Source: JACQAP01 sp035548375
GTDB lineage: Bacteria > Pseudomonadota > Gammaproteobacteria > Burkholderiales > JACQAP01
NCBI GenBank assembly: GCA_035548375.1
Contig: DASZTG010000097.1
Span: forward strand, 1 to 64,000
Length of the DNA stretch: 64,000 nt
Reading direction: 5' to 3'
Of the stretch, positions 18,265 to 27,106 are shown in pieces (position 1 is the stretch's first letter; each line of letters starts with the position of its first letter). The translations under genes and the position numbers were made by a program. The notes beneath the pieces are model-generated. The model was not told where the DNA came from. It worked only from the letters and a program-made list of their open reading frames with translations, and did not search any database.

Positions 18265-19731
18265 ATGTGGACGTTCGGAAGGAGGATCGCAGTCGGTTTC
18301 ACCGTGTCGACGGCCCTGTTGCTGCTGATAGGCGTCGTTGCCCATCGCAGCATCGGTGTACTGGTGGATACCGGGCAGTGGGTTGCCCATACCCATTCTG
18401 TCCTGGAGGCGCTTGGCAGCGTTTCCGGGTCCATGTCCGAAATCGAGAGCTCGCAACGCGGTTTCGTCATTGCCGGTTCTGAGCCCTTCCTCGTCCCCTA
18501 CCAGCAAGCCCTGGATTCGGTTCCCCTCGAGATGAAGCGGCTGCGCGAACTGACCTCCGACAATCCAGCCCATCAAAGAAGCCTGGACCAGGCGCAATCG
18601 CTGATTGCCGAAAAGCTCGCGGTGCTCGCAAAGGGAATCGAGATACGCCGCGAGAAGGGGGCGCAGGCCGCGATGAACTTCATCGCCGCCGGCGAGGGTC
18701 GCGAATTGATGGCCCGCCTGCAGGAAACATTCGCGCAAATGGAGCGAGCGGAACGCGATCTGCTGAAGACGCGGACCGAGAACGCGCAGGCAACCGTCGC
18801 CGCGACCAGGCAGACGATCGTATTCGGTACCTTGATTTGCGTGATATTCGCGATCGGGGCGGGAACGATCCTGACGCGTTCTTTGTCGGCCCGGATAGGA
18901 GGCGCCGTCGCGAACATGCGCAGCTCGTCCACCGAGCTCCAGGCAGCGGCCACCCAGCAGGCCACGGGCACGAAGGAGCAGGCCAGCGCGATGACCGAGA
19001 TTTCCACGACGATCAGCGAGCTGTTGCTGACATCGCGGCAGATCGCCGAGAGCGCGCAGCGCGTCGCGCAAATCGCGGCGCAGACGGCAGGCGCCGCGCA
19101 ATCCGGCGACAGCACCGTCGCATCGGCGCAGGAATCCATTGCGGCCATTCGCCGCCAGGTCGACCTGATCGTTTCGCACATGCTGGAGCTCGGCAAGAAG
19201 TCGCAGCAGATCGGCGCCGTCCTCGACATCGTGTCCGAGCTCTCGGAGCAGACGAACATCCTTGCCATCAACGCCACCATCGAAGCCGCGGGCGCCGGCG
19301 AGGGCGGACGCCGCTTCGCGGTGGTGGCGGACGAGATTCGCAAGCTGGCCGACCGCGTCGGCGGCTCGACCAAGCAGATCCGCGCCCTGATCGACGACGT
19401 GCGCAGCGCCGTGAACACAACGGTCATGACGACTGAAAGCGGGTCCAAGACGGTGGACGCCGGCTCGCGCCGGTTTGCGGAAGTCACGCTCGCGCTCGAG
19501 CAGATTGCCTCGCTGGTTTCCACCACCACGGAAGCCGCGCGAGAGATAGAGCTATCGACCAAGCAGCAATCCACCGCGGTCGAGCAGGTCAACTTCGCCA
19601 TTCGCAACGTCGCGCAGGCAACGAAGGAAACGGAGGTGAGCTCGGGCCAAACGCTGCTGACCGCCTCGCAGCTCTCGACGCTTTCCGGCGAATTGCTCAG
19701 GCTCATCAGGCCGCAGCAAATGGCTGCCTAG
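18265..19731 (+). CDS. Methyl-accepting chemotaxis protein with CHASE3 sensor
   Basis: A 488-aa transducer. TM1 at about 8-27, a periplasmic four-helix CHASE3-type domain (ESSQRGFVIAGSEPFLVPYQQAL is its signature), TM2 at about 183-205, then a cytoplasmic signalling coiled coil. The hairpin tip SELSEQTNILAINATIEAAGAGE is the highly conserved CheA/CheW contact. RBS GAGGAG precedes the ATG. It heads a run with a small ORF, cheB and a hybrid kinase; no cheA, cheW or cheR is visible here. Confidence 0.96.
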   Translation: MWTFGRRIAVGFTVSTALLLLIGVVAHRSIGVLVDTGQWVAHTHSVLEALGSVSGSMSEIESSQRGFVIAGSEPFLVPYQQALDSVPLEMKRLRELTSDNPAHQRSLDQAQSLIAEKLAVLAKGIEIRREKGAQAAMNFIAAGEGRELMARLQETFAQMERAERDLLKTRTENAQATVAATRQTIVFGTLICVIFAIGAGTILTRSLSARIGGAVANMRSSSTELQAAATQQATGTKEQASAMTEISTTISELLLTSRQIAESAQRVAQIAAQTAGAAQSGDSTVASAQESIAAIRRQVDLIVSHMLELGKKSQQIGAVLDIVSELSEQTNILAINATIEAAGAGEGGRRFAVVADEIRKLADRVGGSTKQIRALIDDVRSAVNTTVMTTESGSKTVDAGSRRFAEVTLALEQIASLVSTTTEAAREIELSTKQQSTAVEQVNFAIRNVAQATKETEVSSGQTLLTASQLSTLSGELLRLIRPQQMAA

Positions 19732-19734
19732 CCC

Positions 19735-19893
19735 ATGACGCGGGATTTCGACAAATGCTTGCGCATCGAAGCCCCACGGTTGGCGCAGCCAGTCGCGCGC
19801 GGCATGACCGGGCTCGAAGAACGCATCGCATGTCGTCAGCGGCGAATTCAGTCGCATGATCGCGCCGACCGCGCTCGCGAGGCCATGACATGA
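19735..19893 (+). CDS. Small ORF (52 aa) coupled to cheB
   Basis: An uninterrupted 52-codon frame starts with ATG 3 nt after the MCP stop and ends in an ATGA overlap with the cheB start (19890-19893). The product is Arg-rich and strongly basic (begins MTRDFDKCLRIEAP). I recognise no family. Its perfect fit between two genes with coupling-type junctions argues for translation; it could also be a decayed remnant of a lost gene (such as a cheR or cheW) or chance. Confidence 0.35.
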   Translation: MTRDFDKCLRIEAPRLAQPVARGMTGLEERIACRQRRIQSHDRADRAREAMT

Positions 19894-20963
19894 TCGGGCA
19901 AAGAATCCGGGTACTCGTGGCGGACGATTCCCTGACCGTGCGCAGGCGCCTTTGCGCAGTCCTCGAGGAAGATCCCGGCATCGACGTCGTCGGCGAGGCC
20001 GAGAACGGCAGCCAGGTGATCGACCTGTGCCGGCAGTTCCGCCCGGACGTGATCACCATGGACATGATGATGCCGGTGATGTCGGGCCTGGCGGCGACGG
20101 AATACATCATGGCGCACTTCCCCACGCCTATCCTGATCGTGTCTTCGTCCACCAACCGCGGCGAGCTGTTCAAGACCTATGAGGCGCTCGCCGCCGGCGC
20201 GATCGACGTGCTGGAGAAACCGGATGGCGACGCCGACGACTGGGACCAGCGCTTCAGGTCGACGGTCAAGCTGGTTTCGCGCATCAAGGTCATTACGCAT
20301 CCGCGCGCGCGCCTCGGGAACCTCAGCCCCCCGCAACCGACCGCCGCGCCGGTGTACAAAGGCACTGCCCAGCCCTGCCGCGTGGTTGGCATCGGCGCTT
20401 CCACCGGAGGACCCGCCGCGATCGTCGACGTCCTTCGCGGGTTGCCGACGAGCTTCTCCCTGCCCATCCTCTTGGTGCTGCACATCGGCAATCCGTTCGC
20501 GGCGGCGTTTGCCGAGTGGCTGGACGGGCAGACGCCTCGCCACGTCTCCTACGCGCGTGGCGGCGAAGCCGTGGCGTCAGCTGCCGGCCGCGTGCTCATG
20601 GCGCCGCCGGACCGGCACATGGAAGTCGCCGGCGGGCACATTCGCCTGACCTCCGCGCCGGAACGCCATTCCTGCCGACCGTCCGTGGATGTGCTGTTCG
20701 AATCGATGGCCCGCGACTATGGCAGCGCGGCGGCCGCCTGCCTGCTCACCGGCATGGGACGTGACGGCGCCAGCGGACTGCTCGAGATCCGGCGCGCGGG
20801 CGGACACACCGTCGCTCAGGACGAAGCCACGTCGGTCATCTTCGGCATGCCGCGCGAGGCGGTCGCCATGGGCGCCGCCCAGCGCGTGCTGCCCATCGCG
20901 GAGATCGGTCCCGCGCTGGCCGCACTGGCGCCGTCCAGGAACGCCGAGCCCGGAAAAACATGA
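19890..20963 (+). CDS. cheB: Chemotaxis methylesterase/deamidase CheB
   Basis: A 357-aa protein: receiver domain (1-120, phospho-acceptor Asp58 in VITMDMMMPV), linker, and CheB methylesterase domain (about 165-350). The catalytic triad is visible: Ser in GIGASTGGP, His in LVLHIGNPF, and Asp in LTGMGRDGA. It demethylates glutamyl methyl esters of chemoreceptors. The stop overlaps the next start (ATGA). Confidence 0.96.
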   Translation: MIGQRIRVLVADDSLTVRRRLCAVLEEDPGIDVVGEAENGSQVIDLCRQFRPDVITMDMMMPVMSGLAATEYIMAHFPTPILIVSSSTNRGELFKTYEALAAGAIDVLEKPDGDADDWDQRFRSTVKLVSRIKVITHPRARLGNLSPPQPTAAPVYKGTAQPCRVVGIGASTGGPAAIVDVLRGLPTSFSLPILLVLHIGNPFAAAFAEWLDGQTPRHVSYARGGEAVASAAGRVLMAPPDRHMEVAGGHIRLTSAPERHSCRPSVDVLFESMARDYGSAAAACLLTGMGRDGASGLLEIRRAGGHTVAQDEATSVIFGMPREAVAMGAAQRVLPIAEIGPALAALAPSRNAEPGKT

Positions 20964-22933
20964 ACCCGACCGTCCTGATCGTCGATGACAGCCTGACCGT
21001 GCGCATGGACCTGGTCAGCGCATTCGAAACCGCCGGGTTCCGCTGCCTGCCCTGTGCCACCTTGGCCAATGCGCGCGCCGCGATGGCGGCCTCGCGGGTC
21101 GACCTCATCGTGCTGGACATGCTGCTGCCCGACGGCGACGGCACGGAACTGCTTTCGGAGGTTCGCGGCAACGAAAATTTTGCCCGCATGCCCATCCTCA
21201 TGCTCTCCAGCGAGGCCGAGGTGAAGGACCGGATCCTGGGGCTGCAGACCGGCGCGGATGAATACGTCGGCAAGCCTTACGAGACGAGCTATGTGCTCTC
21301 GCGCGCGCGTGAGCTCATGCGCCAGGACGGCGGCGGCGCCTCGCACAAGGCAACCGTATTGATCATCGACGACAGCGTGACGTTTCGCGAGACGCTGCGC
21401 GAAGCGCTGGAGGACGACGGCTACCAGACGCTCGTCGCCGGCACGGGCGAAGCCGGATTGCGCATCGCCGCGGACCATCGGCCCGGCGCCATCCTGGTCG
21501 ATGGCGAGCTACCCGGCATCGACGGCCCGACGGTCATACGGCATGTGCGCATCGATACCGCGCTGCGCCACATCCCTTGCCTGCTGCTGACGGCCAGCGA
21601 GGATCGCGGAGCCGAACTGAAGGCGCTGGACGCCGGCGCGGACGCATTCGTCCACAAGGGGGACGAAGTCGAAGTCATCCTCGCGCGGCTCGCTGCGGTG
21701 TTGCGTGCCTCCACCCTCAGCGTCACCAATGACGCAACTTCCAGCCTGCTGGGGCCGAAGAAGGTGCTGGCCGTCGACGACAGCCTGACCTACCTGCACG
21801 GCCTCGCAGACGCGTTGCGCTCGGAAGGCTACGACGTCGTGCTGGCACGTTCCGGCGAGGAAGCGCTGGAAATGCTGGCGGTGCAGGCGGTCGACTGCAT
21901 ACTTCTGGACCTGCTGATGCCGGGAATCGGCGGCAAGGAAACCTGCCTGCGCATCAAGTCGGCGCCCGTGGTGAGGGACATTCCGCTGATCATGCTGACC
22001 GCGCTGGAAGACCGGTCGGCGATGATCGAGGGCCTGACCGCCGGAGCGGACGACTACATCTCCAAATCCAGCGAAGTCGAAGTGCTGAAGGCACGCGTGC
22101 GCGCGCAGATACGCCGCAAGCAGTTCGAGGACGAAAACCGGCGCATCCGCGAGGAGCTGCTCACCAAGGAGCTCGAAGCCACGGAAGCGCGCGCCGCGCG
22201 CGAGCTTGCCGAGACACGGGCGCAGCTCGTGAACGAGCTCGAGCGCAAGAACAAGGAGCTCGAAGCGTTCAGCTACTCCGTTTCGCACGACCTGCGCGCG
22301 CCGCTGCGGACCATCAACGGCTTCAGCAAGATCCTGCTCGAGGACTTCGGCGGCGAGCTCGCCGGCAAGGCCAAGGAATACCTGAACAACGTCTGCCTGT
22401 CCGCGCAACGCATGAACGAGCTGATCGACGGCATGCTCGACCTGTCTCGCGTCGGTCGCGCCGAGCTGATCCGCACCACCGTCGACCTGTCGAAGCTCGC
22501 CCGCGTGGTCGTCGATGAGCTCGGCAGGAACGATCCCGCCCGCAAGGTCGAGATCGGGATAACGAACGACCTGGTCGTCGAGGCCGACACCCGACTCATG
22601 CGCATCGCGCTCGACAATCTGCTCGGCAATGCCTGGAAGTTCACTTCGAAGACCGCGTCACCGCGCATCGAATTTTCCAGCGAGCGCCAGGGCGAAGAGA
22701 CCGTTTTCTACGTCCGCGACAACGGTTCCGGCTTCGACATGAAGTATGCGAGCAACCTGTTCAGCCCGTTCCGCAGGCTGCACAGCGAAGCCGAATTCTC
22801 CGGCACCGGCGTGGGGCTGGCCACCGTCCATCGGGTCGTGGACCGCCATGGCGGCCGCATCTGGGCAACCGGGGAAATCGACAAGGGCGCGACCATGTTT
22901 TTCACGCTGCCCGCCTGGTCGGAGAAGTTCTAG
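20960..22933 (+). CDS. Hybrid histidine kinase with three N-terminal receivers
   Basis: A 657-aa protein with three tandem receiver domains (about 1-122, 128-246, 266-385), each retaining the acidic pair, phospho-acceptor Asp (Asp53 in the first; ILVDGELPG and ILLDLLMPG in the others) and the Lys. A coiled coil (about 390-430) leads to HisKA with phospho-acceptor His in YSVSHDLRAPLRT and an HATPase domain with DNLLGNAWKF, VRDNGSGFDM and GTGVGLATV. No TM segment, so cytosolic. The kinase half resembles bacteriophytochrome-type kinases. Translationally coupled to cheB, so probably part of the same chemosensory pathway. Confidence 0.93.
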   Translation: MNPTVLIVDDSLTVRMDLVSAFETAGFRCLPCATLANARAAMAASRVDLIVLDMLLPDGDGTELLSEVRGNENFARMPILMLSSEAEVKDRILGLQTGADEYVGKPYETSYVLSRARELMRQDGGGASHKATVLIIDDSVTFRETLREALEDDGYQTLVAGTGEAGLRIAADHRPGAILVDGELPGIDGPTVIRHVRIDTALRHIPCLLLTASEDRGAELKALDAGADAFVHKGDEVEVILARLAAVLRASTLSVTNDATSSLLGPKKVLAVDDSLTYLHGLADALRSEGYDVVLARSGEEALEMLAVQAVDCILLDLLMPGIGGKETCLRIKSAPVVRDIPLIMLTALEDRSAMIEGLTAGADDYISKSSEVEVLKARVRAQIRRKQFEDENRRIREELLTKELEATEARAARELAETRAQLVNELERKNKELEAFSYSVSHDLRAPLRTINGFSKILLEDFGGELAGKAKEYLNNVCLSAQRMNELIDGMLDLSRVGRAELIRTTVDLSKLARVVVDELGRNDPARKVEIGITNDLVVEADTRLMRIALDNLLGNAWKFTSKTASPRIEFSSERQGEETVFYVRDNGSGFDMKYASNLFSPFRRLHSEAEFSGTGVGLATVHRVVDRHGGRIWATGEIDKGATMFFTLPAWSEKF

Positions 22934-23114
22934 GCAAGCTCGGGGAAAGCGGGCACGACAAGGACGCCGCGTCACCCGGCTCGAAATAACCGCGCTGCCG
23001 CCGGTCGCGTCCCTCAACCCGCGGCCCCGGCAGCCGCTAAGGTAAACTAGCCCCGACTTTCGCGGTTCGCTGCTTGCCTCGCGCGAAGACCTCCATCCAG
23101 CCTTCAGTCACTGC

Positions 23115-24032
23115 ATGCCCAATCCCCTGTCCCCGGTCGTTGCCCAGGTCGGCCGCGTCGTTCTTGGCAAGGAACATCAGATCAGGTTGACGGTGGCGTG
23201 CCTGCTGGCGCGCGGCCATTTGCTGATCGAAGACTTGCCGGGTGTGGGCAAGACCACGCTCGCGCACGCGCTTGCCAGGACGATGGGCCTCGATTTCCAG
23301 CGCATCCAGTTCACCAGCGACCTGCTGCCGGCGGATATCCTGGGCGTATCGGTATTCGACCGCGACAGTTCCACCTTCAAGTTCCATCCCGGCCCGGTGT
23401 TCTCCCAGGTCATCCTCGCCGACGAGGTGAATCGCGCGACACCGAAGGCGCAAAGCGCGCTGCTCGAGGCGATGGAGGAGCACCAGGTCACCACGGAAGG
23501 CCAGACCCGTCCGCTGCCCGAGCCGTTCTTCGTCATTGCCACGCAAAATCCCTCTCACCAGGTCGGCACGTTCGCGCTGCCCGAGTCCCAGCTCGATCGC
23601 TTTCTCATGCGCATCCATCTTGGCTATCCCGATGCGGCCGCCGAGCGCGCGCTGCTGGAAGGCCGGGAACGCCGGGACATGATTTCCGACCTTGCGCCGG
23701 CGCTGGGCACCGCCCAGCTTCTGGATCTGCAGGCGAAGGCACGCGACGTTTTCACCTCGTCCGCGCTGCTGGATTACGTCCAGGCGCTGGTGGGCCACAC
23801 GCGCCAATCCGCCGATTTCGTCAACGGCCTGTCGCCACGCGCCGGCCTCGCGCTGGTCAACGCGGCGCGCGCATGGGCATTCATGGACGATCGCAAGGAA
23901 GTCATTCCCGAGGACGTGCAGGCGATATTGCCCAGCGTGGCGGGACACCGCCTCTATCCGGTCGCCGGCCACGTCTCTCCCGGCAGCAACCAGATGGCCG
24001 AGCGCCTGATCGCGGAAGTCCGCATTCCCTGA
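23115..24032 (+). CDS. MoxR-family AAA+ ATPase
   Basis: A 305-aa MoxR protein: Walker A DLPGVGKTTLAHALA (about 42-49), Walker B VILADEVNRATPKAQSALLEAMEEHQVT, sensor ATQNPSHQVGTFALPESQLDRF. MoxR ATPases act as chaperones with VWA/DUF58 partners; the next two genes are the usual companions. Confidence 0.95.
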   Translation: MPNPLSPVVAQVGRVVLGKEHQIRLTVACLLARGHLLIEDLPGVGKTTLAHALARTMGLDFQRIQFTSDLLPADILGVSVFDRDSSTFKFHPGPVFSQVILADEVNRATPKAQSALLEAMEEHQVTTEGQTRPLPEPFFVIATQNPSHQVGTFALPESQLDRFLMRIHLGYPDAAAERALLEGRERRDMISDLAPALGTAQLLDLQAKARDVFTSSALLDYVQALVGHTRQSADFVNGLSPRAGLALVNAARAWAFMDDRKEVIPEDVQAILPSVAGHRLYPVAGHVSPGSNQMAERLIAEVRIP

Positions 24033-24078
24033 AATCACGCGCGATCGCCGGCAACCCACCGAAGGCAGGGACAACCCA

Positions 24079-25065
24079 TTGAAGGCCGCGCCGGCCAATC
24101 TGGAAATTCCGCGGAATTCGTCTTCGATTCGGGACCGGGTCGGCGACTGGATCTTTCCGCCGAAGGGCCCGGAGGCAGGCCCGGTGGTGCTGGGCCAGCG
24201 CCGCGTCTACATCCTGCCCACGAGCGGCGGCTTGATGTACGGCCTGACCGTGCTGCTGATGCTGGTCGGATCCATCAACTACAACCTGAGCCTGGGCTAC
24301 GTGCTGGTGTTCCTGCTCGCGGGCAACGGCATGGTGTCGATGCTGCACACCTGGCGCAACCTCGCGCGCATCTCCGTCGAACCGGGCAAGTCTGCGCCGG
24401 TGTTCTCGGGAGAACTGGCGGGCTTTCGCGTGCGCGTGGGAAACGGCGGCACCTTGCCGAGGATGAGCCTCGCGGCGCAGCTCGCAGGCAGGCCCGCGGA
24501 ATATTTCGACGTCGCCGCGAACGCAATCGGGGAGGTCGAAGTGCGGCTACCAACGCATGCACGCGGCCTGCTCCATCCGGGGCGCTTGCGAATCTTCACC
24601 ACCTACCCGCTGGGCCTGTTCCACGCGTGGGCCCTCGTCGACCTCGACATGCACTGCCTCGTGTATCCAAAGCCCGAAGCCGGCCCCGCGATGCTTCCGG
24701 CGGCGCAGTCGGCCGATGGCGAAGGGCCTGCCACCAGTTCCGGCGAAGAAGATTTCGCGGGGCTGCGCACCTACCACCCCGGGGATTCGCCGCGGCGCAT
24801 CGCCTGGAAAGTATTTGCGCGCAACGAGGTTTTCCTGTCCAAGCAATTTTCCGGCGGCACCGCTGCGCAATTGTGGTTCGACCTCGCTGAGACGCCCGTC
24901 ATGCTGGGCCTCGAAGGCAGGCTTTCGCGCCTCACGCGCTGGGTGCTGGAAGCCGAGGCCGCCGGCCTGCGCTATGGCCTGCGCCTGCCGACCGTCGAAC
25001 TCGAGCCCGAGTCGGGCTCGCTGCATCGCGATCGCTGCCTGCAGGCGCTCGCGCTCTACAAATGA
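24079..25065 (+). CDS. DUF58 domain protein
   Basis: A 328-aa protein with two close TM segments near residues 54-92 and the DUF58 signature TYHPGDSPRRIAWKVFARN (about 233-251), normally the partner of MoxR. Starts with TTG at 24079. Overlaps the transglutaminase start by 4 bp (ATGA). Confidence 0.92.
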   Translation: MKAAPANLEIPRNSSSIRDRVGDWIFPPKGPEAGPVVLGQRRVYILPTSGGLMYGLTVLLMLVGSINYNLSLGYVLVFLLAGNGMVSMLHTWRNLARISVEPGKSAPVFSGELAGFRVRVGNGGTLPRMSLAAQLAGRPAEYFDVAANAIGEVEVRLPTHARGLLHPGRLRIFTTYPLGLFHAWALVDLDMHCLVYPKPEAGPAMLPAAQSADGEGPATSSGEEDFAGLRTYHPGDSPRRIAWKVFARNEVFLSKQFSGGTAAQLWFDLAETPVMLGLEGRLSRLTRWVLEAEAAGLRYGLRLPTVELEPESGSLHRDRCLQALALYK

Positions 25066-27011
25066 CGACTTCGCGCGAGCTGGGTTTCAGCAGCCTCGCT
25101 GCGATCCTGCTGTCCTTCGCGATGGTGATCGCGCCGCACGCCACCCACCTGCCGACCTGGATACCGTCCGTCGTCACGATCATCCTGATCGGAAGGCTCT
25201 ACTACGGATGGCAGCGCCGCCGCCTGCCGAACAAGCTGCTGCTGCTTGCCGTCGCATTCGCCTGCATCGCCGGCATCGCGTTTTCCTATCGGACGTTGTA
25301 CGGCCGCGACGTCGGCGTCGCCCTGCTCGTGATCATGATGAGCCTGAAGGTCATGGAAATGAGCAGCCCGCGCGACACCATGGTCGCCGTGCTGCTCGCC
25401 TATTTCGTCGTCGTCACCAACTTCTTCTATTCGCAGTCGATCCCCACCGCCCTGTACATGTTGCTCGTCGTCTGGATCATCACCGCGACGATGATCGGCC
25501 TGCAGTACCGGGTGGGGCGGCCACCCTTGTCCACAACCCTGCGCCAGGCCGCGCTGATGCTCCTGCAAGGCATCCCGATCATGCTCGCCCTGTTCCTGTT
25601 GTTTCCGCGCGTGCAGGGGCCGTTGTGGGGACTGCCACAGATCAACTACTCCGCCAAGAGCGGATTGTCGGAAAGCATGGCGCCCGGCGACGTTAGCGCG
25701 CTGAGCTTGTCCGATGAAGTCGCGTTTCGGGTTGCCTTCGAGCACAGGCCGGACAAGCCGTCCGAATTGTACTGGCGCGGTCCGGTGCTCTGGAATTTCG
25801 ACGGCCGCACCTGGCGGCCGGGGCTCAACCTGACCTCCCGCGGGCAGGACGTGGAAGGCTTGTCGGCGCCATTGCGCTACACGGTGACCCTGGAAGCGCA
25901 CGACCGCTACTGGATGTTCGCCATAGACATGCCGCTGCTCGTGCCGCAGGGCGCGTATCTCACGACCGACCACCAGCTGCTGGCCCGACGGATCGTGCGC
26001 GAGCGCCTGCGATACGACATGCAGTCGGCGCTGCAATACCGCATCAACCCGGATGAGTCGAGCAGCAATCTGCAACTCGCGCGCCGGCTGCCCGGCGGCG
26101 CGGCACCCCGCGCACGCGCACTCGCCGCGCAGTGGCGCGCGGAATCCGCGAGCGACCGGGAAATCGCCGCAAAGGCCTTGCGCATGTTCCGCGAGCAGCC
26201 CTTCCTGTACACGCTCGAGCCGCCGAAGCTGGACTCCGATCCCGTCGACCAGTTCCTGTTCGAGACCCGCAGCGGCTTCTGCGAACACTACGCTTCCGCG
26301 TTCACGTTCCTGATGCGGGCCGCCGGCGTTCCGGCGCGGGTGGTGACGGGCTATCTCGGCGGAGACGTCAATCCGGTCGACGGCTATGTCGTCGTGCGCC
26401 AGTCCGACGCGCACGCGTGGTCGGAAATCTGGCTGCAAGGCGAAGGCTGGATCCGGATGGACCCGACCGCCGCCGTCTCGCCGCTGCGAATCCAGCGCGG
26501 ATTGTCCGCTGCCGTGCCGGAAGCCGAACGTCCATTGCTCGAGCGCCGCAACCTGGACTGGTTGCGCCAGGCGCGATACGCCTGGGACGCGGTGGCGAAC
26601 TCCTGGAACCAGTGGGTGCTCGGCTACAACACCGAGCGCCAGGGCCGCTTCCTGTCCCAGTTCGGATTGTCGGACGTTTCCTGGCAGGACCTTGTCATCA
26701 TTCTGGCCGTGGTCTGCGGCAGCATTCTCCTCGGATTGTCCCTCGCCCTGCTGTATCGCATGACCGCGCGGCGGGTCGACCCGGTGCAGCGAACCTACCT
26801 GGCCTTCTGCGCAGCGATGGCGAAGCGCGGTGCGGAACGCAGGCCCAGCGAAGGGCCGCGCGATTTCGCGGCGAGGATCGCAAGGCAATTCCCCGAATTG
26901 AAGGACGCCGCGCAGGACATCAGCGCGCTGTACATCTCGCTGCGCTACGGACAACCAGGGCAGGCGGGCAAGCTCGACACGCTACGCCGGGCCGTGCGCG
27001 CGCTGGGTTGA
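25062..27011 (+). CDS. TgpA-type transmembrane transglutaminase-like protein (DUF3488)
   Basis: A 649-aa membrane protein: about six N-terminal TM helices (DUF3488), a periplasmic transglutaminase/protease core with catalytic Cys in RSGFCEHYASAF, His in SDAHAWSEIW and Asp in GWIRMDPTAA, then a further TM near 565-585 and a short cytosolic tail. Third member of the conserved moxR-DUF58-tgpA cluster; function in peptidoglycan or envelope maintenance is inferred from related proteins. Confidence 0.94.
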   Translation: MTTSRELGFSSLAAILLSFAMVIAPHATHLPTWIPSVVTIILIGRLYYGWQRRRLPNKLLLLAVAFACIAGIAFSYRTLYGRDVGVALLVIMMSLKVMEMSSPRDTMVAVLLAYFVVVTNFFYSQSIPTALYMLLVVWIITATMIGLQYRVGRPPLSTTLRQAALMLLQGIPIMLALFLLFPRVQGPLWGLPQINYSAKSGLSESMAPGDVSALSLSDEVAFRVAFEHRPDKPSELYWRGPVLWNFDGRTWRPGLNLTSRGQDVEGLSAPLRYTVTLEAHDRYWMFAIDMPLLVPQGAYLTTDHQLLARRIVRERLRYDMQSALQYRINPDESSSNLQLARRLPGGAAPRARALAAQWRAESASDREIAAKALRMFREQPFLYTLEPPKLDSDPVDQFLFETRSGFCEHYASAFTFLMRAAGVPARVVTGYLGGDVNPVDGYVVVRQSDAHAWSEIWLQGEGWIRMDPTAAVSPLRIQRGLSAAVPEAERPLLERRNLDWLRQARYAWDAVANSWNQWVLGYNTERQGRFLSQFGLSDVSWQDLVIILAVVCGSILLGLSLALLYRMTARRVDPVQRTYLAFCAAMAKRGAERRPSEGPRDFAARIARQFPELKDAAQDISALYISLRYGQPGQAGKLDTLRRAVRALG

Positions 27012-27106
27012 ACCTGGAGTCGGACTTTTCCGAAGACCTTCGACATTCGCATCGACTGCTGATCCGCAATCGACGGCGGCTTTGCGCGCATGCATACGCG
27101 CGCGTT

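Noticed and set aside
25056..26954. A 632-codon open frame on the minus strand.
   Set aside because: Antisense to the transglutaminase gene, whose catalytic motifs are clear.
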